Origin: Protostelium mycophagum
Taxonomy: Eukaryota; Evosea; Variosea; Protosteliida; Protosteliaceae
DNA: 44,293 bases
Reading direction: 5' to 3'
Assembly: GCA_002081555.1 (NCBI GenBank)
Contig: KV920964.1
Location: forward strand, 1 to 44,293
In this document: positions 1 through 12,982 of the stretch, piece by piece
Layout: each line of letters starts with the position of its first letter
Numbering within the stretch: position 1 is the first letter of the stretch
Position numbers and translations under genes: made by a program
Notes under the pieces: generated by a model
The model's database searches: none
Told to the model about the DNA's origin: nothing
Seen by the model: only the letters and a program-made list of their open reading frames with translations

Positions 1-294
1 GTAATCAGAGCTAAAGGTGGTCATACTAAATATTAAGATAAAGGAGTCAAAAGTGTCCGGATGTGATTATATTGAGTTCACACCATATGCATTGTCATAA
101 AAATTTGATTTTTGACACTGACATGCATCTGACACGTGTATTGAGATCCAAGAAATTTCATTGAAAACTCATACTTGCAAGCAGATTTATAAGCATAATA
201 CTGCTCCTACAAAAACATCTGGACACTTTTGGAAGCCACTGTATATAGGTTTCTTTGCATTAATAGAGAGGTGCTTCCTTGTTTATTCACCCAG

Positions 295-470
295 CACAAT
301 TAATTAAGTGGCTCCGCCACAGTATATCCTTCAATTAATTATATCCACAATGAAATTAATTGTGAGGCACATTCATAGTGTATTGTTGAATTAATTGTGT
401 GGCATAATTATGTAGTGTGTACTTGGAGGCTATGCCTTGTAGTTAATTGAGGTCAGAGACTGTGCCTCCT
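295..470. repeat. AT-rich imperfect repeats with AATTAATTG core
   Basis: The words AATTAATTAAGTGGC, AATTAATTGTGAGGC, AATTAATTGTGTGGC and a diverged GTTAATTGAGG recur with 30-70 bp spacing, each followed by a short GTGGC/GAGGC-type segment. They look like degenerate direct repeats. I cannot assign them to a transposon family. Confidence 0.4.
308..320. repeat. Mini-hairpin, 3-nt loop
   Basis: GTGGC-TCC-GCCAC: a perfect 5-bp stem with a 3-nt loop. It is one of several similar GC-rich mini-hairpins in non-coding parts of the window. Confidence 0.5.
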
Positions 471-487
471 AACTATGTAAGTTAAAC

Positions 488-718
488 ATGCAAGAAAATA
501 TAAATATGCCTTCTGGAAGAAGAGGAATTTCTCACAAGGAAAGAACAAAGTTATTGGAGGAACAAAACAGAAAAAAGCAGGAGATAAAAGAGAGAGAATT
601 GATAAAGACAAAAACCAAAGAGATAAGAGAAGACAGGCTGGCGGCAGAAGAACTTGACAGATCTGGTTATTTATACAATATCAGTTCAATTCAAATAAAC
701 AAGATGAACAGGCTGTAA
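488..718 (+). CDS. Doubtful small Lys/Glu-rich ORF (76 aa)
   Basis: An open frame starts MQENINMPSGRRG and runs through a charged, probably helical segment rich in Lys, Glu and Arg before a stop. I do not recognise it. It could be a small gene, the last exon of a gene starting before the window, or chance. No conserved motif or clear splice partner was found. A charged low-complexity frame in AT-rich DNA is weak evidence of coding. Confidence 0.2.
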   Translation: MQENINMPSGRRGISHKERTKLLEEQNRKKQEIKERELIKTKTKEIREDRLAAEELDRSGYLYNISSIQINKMNRL

Positions 719-1103
719 ATATATATTAGATAATTAAACATGCTGGCTTAACTCTGGCCTTTTGTCCTTATAGACCTTGCTCAGCTGATTTTCAAGCAGC
801 TTATCTCTCAAGTTCAAAAATGCAGTGATGTATCCTTAAATATTGCCCAAAAGCATGCAAGCCTTATAGTTCAGTCATTTACAGTCTGGCACAAAGTCCA
901 GTGATCCCAGGTTCGGTCCTGATATTTTACCGCTAATTTTATTGCCGGATGTTTCGAGAGGACAGAACAAGAAAGTTAATTATTAAAAATAAAATGAGGC
1001 ACTACAACCAGTCCTGTTGCTCCTGCAGGAATGGGTTAGCAGAGGTATTTTTAGAACTACCGAAAAGTCGCTTTACAAGCAACACACAGGATCAGAGGTC
1101 ATC

Positions 1104-4100
1104 ATGACCTCTAAAAGAAAGTTGGATCCTGCATCTCCAAAGATGGGCAAGAATTCTTCTGTAGAAAACCCAGCTGATGGCGCGAAGAGGGCGGGAGGGA
1201 TGATCGCAGTCTCACCATCTTCCATCACGATCCCTAACGTGATATTAGGCAAGACATATGAGGTGCGACACTATTTTGGGTCGGTGTTGTGAGGCGACAT
1301 AATCTGAGAAAGACAAACATATTTTTAATCGATCTCCTTCAACACGTTTTCATGTTTCAAGGTTGTCATCACCATACAAAATTTGTCTGTAGACATCAAA
1401 GCAATTAGAGTCTCACTTCCACCTGGTGACAGTGCGGGATTCTCCTTGAAGTATGTGAAATCGCCTATTTTAGATTAATCATTTCAGGGGACCTTCTGGA
1501 ACTGATTTTCAGGCCGCTTATGGATTAGACAAAAAAGTGATTTTAGAATATAAACCATCACAAGAAAGAGAATGTAGCACCAGAATCTTAGTAAAATCAG
1601 AAGGATGTGTGGTGGAGGTATTGTTAAATGCCACCTTTTTAGATTTGATGGACGTCAGGTCCCCGTATCGGTGACTCTACCAGCACCAGAATTCGTTTTT
1701 GGACAGTCAGAGATCTTATTTGGTCATCTCGTTCTTAATCAGTCCATGTCAAAGACCATTACTGTACATAATAAGGGACAGAAGGGAGGCGAATTCAGCA
1801 TATCCTACGACACATCATTTCCAATTCAGATCACACCGGCAAGAGGTTATCTTGAGGCAAAAGGTGGAGCGAAATCTTCCATTCAAGTGCAGGTGAGTTG
1901 TATTGATCCATGTCTGCTGAAAAAATTACCTTCCTTTTATTTCCAAGGTGCTGCGTGTATATCGCGTCACTGTTGTTTTGCGTCTGAACAGAAAAACATT
2001 CATAGATCATTCTTGCGGTTCTACAACAGTGTAGAGGGTTGTTTAGTATTGGCTATCGGTGTACTGTACTCTGCAAAAGAGAATGAAAAAAACAGATACG
2101 TCTGGAGGCGTCAACAGCAGGCCCTTTTCACACAACAGCCACTCTGGACCCCTCATCCACCTCGTCCTCTTTAGACATCACGGCCAACATCGTCTCTCAA
2201 TCATTAGAGTTGATCTTGCCTGATGGCAGAAAATTGGATACAATTCACTTTGGAAGTATTTACTTTGGACAAGAGAGGTCTTTCTCTGCTATTTTGGTGA
2301 ACAATGGACCTCATCCATCATCATTCAGGACACTCATTGATTCCAAGACAGAGGTAATTTCCGCGAATTTTCGCAGTGGAATGTTTTTCGCAATACTTTG
2401 AATGGTCCAGAAAATATGTGCTTTTTGCATTTATTTATATTCAAATACATATCCCATAGCTCTGTTATTCTTTAAAGCCTTACACTTCATCACGTTGATT
2501 CGTTTTTGTGCAACATCAATTCAGCTGTGCAAAGCCGCAGCAGACTCTAAGGACATCCCTCCGAGCACTCGCTGGTGCCACACTCTTCTCCTCTAAATAA
2601 GATAAGGACGAGGAGCTTCTCATGAACTGGTCCGAGATGACAGTGGACCCCGCGGAAGGCACGATCGACCCCATGTCAAAGACGGAGTTGATTTTCCGGT
2701 TTACCCCCATCGACATCGACCCACAATTGCTTCCTCTGCTGAAGAACATGCGCATACCAAAGACTCTGCTCAGCCCGCAGCGGGAATATTCAAGGATGGC
2801 GTTTATCGCGATGATTGAGACGGGGCAATCTATAGAGGTGCCTCTCACGGCGAGGGTGAGTGATCCGATTCTATGTGTAAGGAGCTGCCAAAGAGACTCT
2901 TTGTGATGTTCTGAGCATGTAAAAAAACATCAAATAGTGATGACGTGTTGTATTTTTTTACATATTATGAAATATACCTAATTGAAATTGCTGGCAAATA
3001 ACTCAATTTTTTGTGAATTTGGAAATGATTATTATTGAAAGATACCATCATGACGTCGTATTCAGGCCATCAAGACGTCATATGAGGTGTCCGCCAACAG
3101 TTTTAATTTCGGGGACACCTTTGTCGGCTCTTCCAGCGAATTACAATTCACGCTCACAAACAAATGTGAAGAGTTACCCATCAATTTTCACATCCAAAAA
3201 TTGGCACATTTTAAGACAGTGCCTTCCAGTGGAAAATTGTTGCCTCTACAATCACAGGAGATTAGCATACAGTTTGCGCCGAAACAAGTGAGTGACATCT
3301 GTCAAATCACATTCTCCTCGAAATTTCTGGTGAATTTGTAGTTGTATAGAATCAACGATTGTAAAAACATTTAGTGCTCCTAGGTGCAAAATTTCTTTTT
3401 GTGGCTTTGAAGTTTCTTTTTCTAAGTTTAGACATGTCAGTAGAGAATCTGACTCGTTGTAGATGGGATTATTCAGACACGTGATCGAGCTGAATATCTG
3501 CAACGGAATATCTATTTCTCCGATGCATCTGAAGGGCTCATCCGCTTTGAAACCGGGGACGGGTGACACGTCATCACCGTTGAAATTACCCCCAATCAAA
3601 ACTCCGGATTCTCCGGGGGGAAGGAGCACATGTGAGTATTTGTCTCGTTGTAGATCACGAAATTAAATATTATTTTCCTGATGGAATTCAGGGAAAAGGG
3701 CGGGAGAAGTGTTGATCTCTCTACAATCAGACGATGTCGATGGAGACGCGTTCAACAGGCGAAAAGAAAATGAAAAGCAATACACACAATATATCCGCGC
3801 ATCACATGCTGCCAGAGTCTCCCGGAAGGTATTGGCTCGTTGTAGATGCGATATGTCAGATCCGTATTGAGTTTTTCAGCTGCAAGAGAAGGCGGTGGAT
3901 CCTGAGAGTGATGTGGACCTCGGTATGCAACCCGGTGCAGGTCTGATGTCCCCCCGTCTACAACTGCCAAAATTAGTCGATTCCTACTTCAACAACTACA
4001 AACAGATGGTCGACCGTCTACAACTCCGCAAAAAAGCGCGGGAATCCACCTCCGAAGACGTTTTGATCAAGAAGAAATTCAAATCAAAACCCACAACTCA

Positions 4101-7100
4101 GTTGGAGATGCGCGAATGCAAGGCGAAGTTATCACGAGCGGAGTTATTCCAGTATGTATCCGCCGGTAACAGGATGTTTGATTTCGGGACGGTGTGCGTG
4201 TACAGCCAAAACACAAAGTCGTTCAACGTGACGAATAATCTGAAGCAAAGTCTGTTGGTCTCGCTCGTTGTAGAGCACGAGGAATTGAAGAAGAGCTCGC
4301 CTTCCTCTCAGGTGATTTTTTTTATCATTAAATTCTTTTATTCAAAAATAATTTCGAATATTGAGATACAGAATATTTAATCTAACGTTTGTAGGTCATT
4401 CCGGCGGGTGCCACTGCCGGATTTGACGTTGTATTCTGCTCTACAACGCCTCAGACTTTTTACAACACGATATCATATACGATCAATGGACAGCACACCT
4501 ACATCATCACTATAACAGCAGATGTATCTCCGATAAATCTGGATCTGTCAAAAGAACAGATCAACTTCAGATTCTCTCCAGATTCATTACGCCCGGTACT
4601 CCAGAAGAATCTTTGAATTTTATCTGAATTTTCATAGAGCGTTTCTGAAATCGTCACCATGACGAATCCCTTCAACCAAGTCGCCGAATTCAAATGTGTC
4701 ACCGGGCCCAATTTTTTGGTCCACCCTCCCTCCGGCACCATCAAACCCCACAGCAATTTAGACCTGGAGGTCTCGTTCGTCCCAGACTCTAAGACCAAAT
4801 ACGAGGAGACTATTGTGGTTAGAGTCAACGGTGGTCCTGATAAATTGATCCGCTGCTTTTCAAAACTGGGAAAGGTGAATTCTACAGTTTTTTAGGTCTG
4901 GCTATTGCAGAGTTTGGTCAGATTCCCCCACCACGTTAAACATCTCGGTAATTAAACGTGTTGATTACCGAGAAGTGGGGAATCAGACCCAATCCTGCAA
5001 TAGATTGTAAAAGTGTGGTTTAGATTTGAAGATATTGATATTTTAACAGGTGGACATCGTTTGTTCCCATAAAGTAGTAGATTTCGAAATTGTGGCTGTG
5101 GGTAAGTGTTTCAATGTCTGCACAGCATTTATTCCCTCTGCTACTGGGTTCTCTTTATACTTTCAGAACAGTAACCCATTCAGGACTGTCTAAAACTCAA
5201 GTCATATCATTGATGAATTCTGGGAGTTCAGATGCCTACATCCACACCGAACCAACGATGCAAGAGCTGACCATCTCCCCTCGACAGGCGTGCATCCGGG
5301 CTGGAGCATCTATAGAGATGGAGCTGGAGTTGAAACCCACTAAGAAGTTCTTCTACGAGTTTGAAGTGAGTGACCTCTGATTTTGAAGAAATTCTGTCAA
5401 GTAGCACAGAATTGTGAAATTAATAATGCTCACTCATTTCAGGTCAACATCTCCGTACCAGGAGGTAAACCACTGAAGATCCGCATAAAAGCCCGCGCAG
5501 ACGTTCCCAACGTGATCGTGGAGGAGAATGAATTCTCCTTCGGGAATGTCTTCGTGGGTGCCACCGCAAGGCGTAACCTGACACTGACAAATACTTCCAT
5601 GATTCCAGCTATGGTAGTCTGTGACTTATCGCAGAGACCAGAATTCTACCTCGTGATGAACAGTAATTATGCCAAAGATAAAGAGGACGATACAGTCAGT
5701 GTAGCGAGTGTCGAGACCGCAAAATCAGTAAGTGTCTCGTTGTAGATAGACTCTTCTGAAATTTCGTAGAAAACTACACGAGGATCTCGCAGCAACCGAA
5801 GCCGTATAATATCCGCTTCCGACCCGTTCGAAGAGCCCGTAAGGACTTCCCCGGGAAGTGTCACGATGACAGATTCCATCTGGAGAATTACAGTGGAGGC
5901 TGGTAGATCCCTCACTTTGCAGATGGTGTATAAACCCACACAAACAACAAACCATAGTTTCGCTCTGCCGATGTACATCAGCGGAATCGCCGCAAATACC
6001 GTTGGAAAAGAGGTGAGAAAAACCGAAGAAAATTCGATTTCGATTCTACAACGGGACTGATTTATTTTGAGGTCACGGCAGAGAGCAGCATACCGCCCTT
6101 GTCTTTGTCTGACATGGTCGTCAATTTTGGAAACAAGGTGAGTTTTCGTCGACTTTTCACATCCTTCTACAACTCAATCACTCACTACAACGCGCAGGTG
6201 GTGTTAAAAGAGGGCTTCAAGACACATCCGTACCACGCATCTACAATACTCACAAACGACAGCGGTAATGTTTTGACTTGGGAGCTGGGACAAGACAACA
6301 ACCGGCTTATACACCAAGGAATCTTCCAGATCGAGCCACGAAAAGGTCATCCTCCTTTACCGTGACGTCATCACGTCAACTAACGTGACCCAGGCACCTT
6401 AGAGCCGAAACAGAAGGCGTCTGTCCGAGTCTCATTTTATCCCAGGGAAAGAGAGTCTTATTACGCTACAGTTCCAATTTACCTGGACGGAAGGAGGTCA
6501 CAAGTGTTTTTAGAATTCGAAGTACAGGGAACTGGAATCTACCCGATGATCACTTTTGATACCCGGGAGGTGAGATATCTCTCCCTTTTTTGAGCGTCTT
6601 ATTCGGTTTTGTGACGTCATATCTGGTTTCTGATGTGACAGGTGGTATTACCGGTGGTTCCCTTGGGTGTTCAATCACAGATCTCATTCAACATCATCAA
6701 CCAGGTAAATCTCACTTTGAGACAATTACACCGCCCACATATATTCTATCACTTTGAAATTTTGGCGGTTAGAAATCACGGTAACTACCGTGAGCCGGTT
6801 GCTATTAATGCTCCTAACGTGCAAAGCCCGGTTAAAATCGCGGTTATTACCGTGTGCCGGCTGCTACTAATTGGCAAAAATCATAGTGATGACTACATGC
6901 CCAATTTTATTTTTGGTCTTGATTACACGATCCGAAATTTAATAATTAACTTTCGCTCAGGGTTATGAGCGCTTAGAGTTTGATTACAAGCTACCTCTAG
7001 ACAAGTCCATCATCCCCATAGACATAGAGTTCCCTGAAGGAACCACTCTCGTCAACGAGAATCAAAGTGTGCCAGCCATCGTCAGATTTTGTAGCGATAC

Positions 7101-10100
7101 GGCACTGTCTTTCACCTCCAAGATTGATTTCTTCGACCACGGTGCGAAATTTCCGATCAAATTCCGGCGGAATCCAACTGAAATCTCCAAGGTGGTCAGA
7201 AGTTCTCCTTATTAGTATCGGGGGCTACGGATAACTGCCTTCTGACGTGTTTTCACTATGTCATGTCACATAATGCAACACATGACTTTGTCCAAAAGAA
7301 AGGCAAGGGTGTTAACTTTGAAGAACGTGATGAGTCATCACCGAGGCCAAATAGAATCACGTACGAGCAGAATAACGGTCAAAAGTGGGTGCTTTGTACA
7401 GTTGTAGATGAGAGATTGATCTATTTATAGGATCAGTATGGAGGAAGGGGTCGACCCACTGTCTTGGGCTCAGAGTCTTGGCGAAAACAAATCGCAAAAG
7501 GGGAAAGCAAGGGATTTTGTTTCGGAACATTTTGTTCGCTCTCTAGTATCGTGGTTGAATAGCAATGTCCTCAAGGTGACCGTCTACAACATTGTTTATC
7601 CCCGATGAATTTCTGACTCGTTGTAGACGTCGCTTCAGAATTTCCCAGCGGATCTGATCGAGTGTCGTGGAAGAATTTTATTTGAATTGTCGGAGAGTTT
7701 GTCGGGTAAAAAAGTCGTATTTTCACCAATAGAAAAAGCCCCGAAAACCTCAGAAGCGTCCTCCGCCGCAATCTCTGTACAGAGATACGAGGTTTGAAAT
7801 TCCTTCGAAATCTCACGGAAAACTCATGTATCAAGGTCTTTCTCAATTTTTTGAGACAGCTCGGTGCTTATTTTGGCGCGATTAAACCGGAATATCTTTT
7901 ATCCTTTGAAGAGTTTCAGAGGTACAGACAAACGCCTCTAGACTACAAATCAACACTGGAGCCTAGTTACGCAAAGGTCTCTGTGTTGTCATGGACGACC
8001 ATCGTGCTGCAGGTATGTAAATATTAAAGTGATGGAGATGACTCGTTGTAGATCATCAAGTTGTTCTTTTTGAATAGAGTCACCATCAAGAGTTTCAAAA
8101 ATACGCCAGGAATACAGGGATATATTTCAAAGCAAGATCTCAATCTCTATAAGGGCAACGTATATGGCACCCCTGAGCAAGTATGTTCGAATTTCAAATG
8201 TTCACTTTCCCGCCAAAACCTCCTAACCGTTGTAGATCCTCTTGAAATGGATCAATATCCACGTGCGTAGAATGAACCAAAACGCTCCAAAAGTAGTCAA
8301 CTTTGACAAAGACTTGTGTGATGGCCTGGTCTTCTCCTCATTACTTCTGTCACACATTCCGCAAATCAAGAGGCTCACCTCCATGTACCAATTCTGCACC
8401 TCCCCAGAGCACTTTGAGCACAACGCGCTTCACATCGTGAATGCGGTCAAGGACTTAGGACTGGACTACCAAATCACCCAGAAGGACATACTTCTCCCCA
8501 ACCCCATATGTGAGTTGTAGACGAGGTCACGTGATCTGAAATCTCACTGAGATCTCCAGCGATGATCCTCTTTGTCTGGTATCTGTACATGCACCTGCCA
8601 CAATTCATTCCCAAGTCGACCATTGAATTTCACGGAATTTTACAAGAAAAGTTGGTGAAAGAGCTGGAGTTGACTAACCCCACGTCATCTCCGATATCCT
8701 ACACAGTGAGTGTGGAGGGGTCACCCGATTTTTCAATCCCCGAGCACAGTGTACATATAGGTGAGTCGGGAAATTTTTCATTGGAGATTTCAGTGACATT
8801 TCAATATCTTGTTCTATAAATAGAAATCATGAACTCAATAACTCACATTCAAATAGAACCTAAAGAGACCAAACTGTTTGCTGTGCATTTCCTATCCAAA
8901 TTAAGCCGTCCTTCTGATGCCAGGTTGGTGTTCCACGCACGTAGAAAGGGTCAAACCTCCTACATCATGACTTTCAACTTGAAAGGAACCATCGACCAAC
9001 AGAAGCCTTCCAAGGTGAGAGAAAAAGAATTGTAGACGGGACTGATTATTCAAGACACTCGAATTCGAGAACAAGTTGTATGAACACGCGGAGTTTAACG
9101 TGGAGATCCGAAATCCCCTCGGAATTGCAGGGAAATTCCGAGTTACGCTCAACCAAGAGATCAAGCCAACCAGCTTCAAGGAACCAAAGGTGAGCTTTTA
9201 CAAATTTCAAATTAAAACATATTTCTATATATGAAGAAAATTCACGGAAATTTCAGGGAGCTGTTCCTCCGAAGACGCCAAACAAGGAGCTTCCCGAATC
9301 TTTCATCTGTCTTTATGACAATCTGTCGCTAGGGGCAACAGACAAAGCCGTAATCTCACTCCAAATGCTCCCCTTTGTTCTCGGAACACACATCGCCCGT
9401 CTCGTTTTTGTCGACGACAAGGTGACCCGATTTTCCCAGAAATTTCTGAGAAATTTCAGGTCGGAGAATTCTTGTACCAAGTGGAAGTCAAGGTTCCTCT
9501 CCCCTTAAAACAAGAAGTGATTCAACTGTCCTGTGAAGAACGAACATCTGCTGACCGCGTTGTGACTATTAACACAAACACCTTCTACACCAACGCGATA
9601 CAACAGCTACAGAGGATGATGAACGAGATGGACACCCGAAAAGACCAGATCAGGAAAATTCTTGGAATGTTACCGGTCGAAATGTCGAAGAAATTTCGGG
9701 TGGAGTATTCGTCACCCTTCTACAGTGGTCCTGGAGAATTACAGTATCCCAAGGACAAAGGAGATCTTTCCAATTCCCTCAAGTATGTCTCGAGATAGCT
9801 CTCATCACATTTATGGTATGTGACGCAAAGCGTCACAGCCAGTAGAGCACGTCTTCTTTTTAAAGGATTTTTGTATTTGTTGACTCGATGGTTTTCGGCT
9901 AAGAGATACACTTGAGTACAATCCAGAACTGACTTTCAAAGGCTCAACCTCAATTTCCACCCCAAAGAGGCAGGCTTCTACAACTGCAGAATACTTCTAC
10001 ACTCCCTCTTCGACGTGCGTGTGATTGAAATCGAGGGCGCATCGACCGCGAAATCCACCGTCCAAAACCTCGATTTTGTGGTGGCCGCAAGACAGAGCGT

Positions 10101-12884
10101 AACGCAGCACGTACCGATACGTAACCAGACCACCAAGGACTGGCATTTCAAGGTCACTATACAGGGGAGAGGTTACTTTGGACCCACGGAGTTTACGGCG
10201 CTGGCGGGGCAGACCTCTAACTATCCGCTGGTGTTCAAGCCACAGGTGAGTTGTGGTGTGATGACATGTGATGACGTCATCGCAGGTCAAAGGGGTTTTC
10301 CCGGGTGTGATCACTCTCACTAACTACCCTACTGGAGAATTTGTATATAACCTCAAAGGTAATTATTTTAGAAGGATATATGATTCAACAAGATGATGGT
10401 CTCATTTGAATAGGAGTGGGCGAGGACCCCTTGCCTGAGGACCACATCGTTGTAGAATGTCAAGCCAAGACCAGAAGTGTAGTCCGGCTCAATTTGAAAA
10501 ATCCGCAAAGTACCGGAGTCGAATACCGTGTGGAGTCTGACGTTCCTTACGTCTCTGGAGCGAATACCGTCAAAATTCAGCCTGGAGAATTATTCCGGGC
10601 ATATGAGCTGGCGGTCATGCCTCAATGTTCAGGAAAATTCCAGGGTGTGGTCAAATTTTCAGCAAGCGAGGAACACTTTATTTATTTCACAGTGGAGGTA
10701 CGTTTTCACCATCATCGTTGTAGATAGTCCATTTTAGTATTATATCGAGTTATTTTTAGATCCAAGCGTCTGCTCCACCTCCAGAACAGAAGCTTGAAAT
10801 CACGAGTGTTGTTCGTTCTGCAGTCGCCGCAGAGATATCCATCAGAAACCCTCTTGATGAGGATGTAGAATTTGAGGTATGAAATATCATTGCGACGTCA
10901 TATTCTGTATATGTGATATCACATGACACGTCATAGGTGACTATGGAGGGAGATGGACTTTTCGGAGAAAATTCTGTTGTTCTAGGAGCAAAGGAGAGCA
11001 GTGTCTACCAACTCATCTTTTATCCCATCGTGACCGGAGTCCAGGTGACTTTTTCCCGCCAAAAGTTCACAATTAAATTTCAAACAGGAAGGATCGGTCA
11101 TGTTCTTCTCGGAGTCTGTCGGAGAATTCTGGTACAAACTAAAACTGATCGCCGAAACTGGCGAACCCATAATTGTGGACGAATTTCTGTGCGAACTAGG
11201 CAAGAGTGAAGTGAAGACACTCACTCTGGAAAACCCCACCAATGATCAGGTACATTTGTACTTCTTTTCTGTGCGAAAAAACTTTTGCGCATGTGACATA
11301 ACACGCGGTGTTGTGATGAGGGGGTGTTTCTGATTATTGAGTCATATAGGTTGCTTTAACCACGAACAATTCACTTCCAGGCATCTTCGCGATCCATCCC
11401 GAGCAAGTGCTACTCTCGCCCTTCTCTTCTACCGAGGTATGGTATCGCATACGTCATCATGTAGTCTTGACACTCTGACAGGTTCGTGTCAGCTACAGTC
11501 CGGATGCGATAGACAGACAGGATGAAGCTGTCATCTCATTCTCCAATCCCGAAATAGGAGAGTGGGTTTACTCCCTAAAAGGTGACGGAATTTCATTGAA
11601 ATTTCGATTGTTGATTGTGTACAGGCAGAGGACAATCTCCCAAGCAGATGATGGAGGAGATTTTTGTGCACACTTCACCTGGAGACACGGTGTCATCCAC
11701 CGCCTCATTCTACAACCCTTTCGGAGTTTCAAAAGATTTCTGGGTCCGAATCTCCGGCAATGTACATCAGATTTTCCTTGAATTTTCTCACAATTTTCAG
11801 AGAGTTTTCTCTTGTGATTCGCCCTCCATCATTTCTCTCGATGGTTTTGAGGCTACAGAAATCCCCTTCAGCTTTTCCCCGGAAAACGTCGACGAAGAAT
11901 ATTTCGCCGTACTGGAGATCTTGACAGATAAGAAGAACGTCCAATCTGCTGCGATTTCGGATGCGGACTCTGGAGATGAAGAAGAGATGCCCACGATGCT
12001 GAGTTGGAGGTTTGTACATTGTTTATTACAGGAATATTAATCAAACTTCGAGTGTCTGTGCACATTTTTTGCTACAGAAATATTCAAAGTTGTTGCTCAC
12101 ATTGTTGAAGGTACCCAATAAGAGGTGCCACACAGATCAGATCTGATAGATCTATATCTGTCAAAGGAACGGCCAGGACACGGCAGGTGCAGATCATCGA
12201 ACTCTTGCTCTCAGGTTATTCCGTGTGGTCAGATCTGCGAGAAGCCAATTGGAACATCTCTGTGGAGAGTGGTCAAGCACAATCGAGGTTGGCCATATCA
12301 AGGGTGGGTTTTGCTGTGAAGATCTTTTCACTGAGATAATAGGCCGTGCAAGCCACGTTGTTGAGTATCAAGGTGGCAAGTGGCGCTGTGATTGCAACCG
12401 TGGAGATCAGCTTCGCACCGTTAAGGTGAATTTCGCTTGTTACATTTATCTATCATTTCGACTGACTAGTTGTAGATCTCTCAGAGAAGATGCAGAACTT
12501 GTGATGAAGAAAAAGAACGGAAGCAGCTGGGTGTTCCCCATAGAGCTGGAATCTAATGCTTGGAGCCAGCCAGATGACGTCTTAACCTTGGAATCGCGCA
12601 ACAGAAAGCCCGTCGGAATCTCGTTCAGACTACCGAGCCAGTTCGACTACAGCGCAGAGTTCCACGCTTATTTCATTGAGACATCACCTGCAGAACTGAG
12701 TGTAGAACCTTCAAAGGGAGTCCTCGACCCCATCGTTGTAGAGGGAGGTGGGGAGAACACGGGAGCCTTGATCAAATTGAAATTCGTTCCTGGAGCAAAA
12801 ACACCACAGAAGCAGACCACCAAACTCGTGATAGAGAGTGAAGAGATGGAGTGGTCATTTGACGTCTTGGCAATTATAAACTGA
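1104..12884 (+). CDS. CFAP47: Cilia- and flagella-associated protein 47 (CFAP47), 46 exons
   Basis: Very large axonemal protein of about 2,764 aa (human about 3,190), made of many immunoglobulin-like ASH/MSP domains plus a calponin-homology domain. In animals it is needed for sperm-flagellum function and probably sits at the central apparatus. Diagnostic segments read cleanly: LPDGRKLDTIHFGSIYFGQE (exon 5), MNWSEMTVDPAEGTIDP (exon 7) and VSGATDNCLLTCFHY (exon 23). The CH domain is in exons 8052-8180, 8236-8509 and 8560-8760 (around residues 1550-1720). The C-terminus ends EEMEWSFDVLAIIN. Exons: 1104-1262, 1362-1450, 1488-1617, 1659-1892, 2096-2353, 2541-2574, 2602-2855, 3066-3287, 3463-3631, 3692-3828, 3880-4311, 4395-4595, 4638-4874, 5050-5101, 5172-5365, 5443-5727, 5770-6012, 6072-6137, 6198-6345, 6394-6569, 6642-6704, 6961-7141, 7192-7384, 7431-7575, 7627-7791, 7836-8012, 8052-8180, 8236-8509, 8560-8760, 8857-9014, 9055-9189, 9257-9421, 9460-9782, 9942-10245, 10286-10358, 10414-10697, 10760-10876, 10937-11044, 11088-11249, 11350-11436, 11482-11581, 11625-11761, 11801-12009, 12111-12303, 12343-12425, 12476-12884. 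Least certain: the start Met, the exons around 2096 and 2541, and the 27-nt intron at 2575. Confidence 0.93.
4902..5003. repeat. Long imperfect inverted repeat inside a CFAP47 intron
   Basis: Within the 175-nt intron 4875-5049, three blocks recur as reverse complements in nested order. CTATTGCA (4902-4909) pairs with TGCAATAG (4996-5003). GTCAGATTCCCC pairs with GGGGAATCAGAC with one mismatch. CTCGGTAAT pairs with ATTACCGAG. Folded, this gives a roughly 100-nt hairpin with small internal loops. It may be a MITE-like insertion or a structured intronic RNA. No target-site duplication is obvious. Confidence 0.7.
6774..6872. repeat. Diverged direct repeat of a palindromic unit in a CFAP47 intron
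   Basis: Two related units of about 37 bp lie 62 bp apart (6774-6810 and 6836-6872) in the longest CFAP47 intron (6705-6960). The first contains the palindrome CACGGTAACTACCGTG; the second has the diverged form CGCGGTTATTACCGTG. Both are followed by GCCGG, a GCT and a CTA.TAAT tail. This suggests an old local duplication of a palindromic unit or a decayed element. Confidence 0.6.
9820..9836. repeat. Mini-hairpin, 3-nt loop, in a CFAP47 intron
   Basis: GTGACGC-AAA-GCGTCAC: a perfect 7-bp stem with a 3-nt loop within intron 9783-9941. Confidence 0.6.
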
Positions 12885-12982
12885 TCCATTCTACAACTCT
12901 TTCGACTTTTATTCCGTTCGTTCGTGGATCTTCAGTGTTTCTGGGCGATCTGAGGGCATCAGTCGCTGGAGAATCTCCAAGC

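Larger units (their letters stand above)
1..1103. other. Mostly non-coding 5' flank
   Basis: No recognisable gene is supported here apart from one doubtful small ORF. The stretch is AT-rich. It contains repeated fragments around the word AATTAATTG between about 290 and 470, a small perfect hairpin at 308-320, and a weak tRNA-like patch around 861-930. The promoter and 5' UTR of the following CFAP47 gene must lie in the last few hundred bases, but I see no clear core promoter element. Confidence 0.6.

Noticed and set aside
861-930. tRNA-like segment with a B-box-like GGTTCGGTCCT and a short anticodon-like stem
   Set aside because: The T-loop is one base short, the D-arm does not pair and no acceptor stem closes. 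At best a decayed tRNA-derived SINE head; not called as a tRNA.
1893-2095. Open frame continuing from CFAP47 exon 4 through this intron
   Set aside because: The frame continues by chance but leaves the family pattern. Splicing 1892 to 2096 restores frame into the conserved CFAP47 segment.
11762-11800. In-frame 39-nt insertion in CFAP47 (no stop if retained)
   Set aside because: It has GT...CAG ends, and removing it gives a better ASH-domain join. Treated as an intron, though retention would not break the protein.
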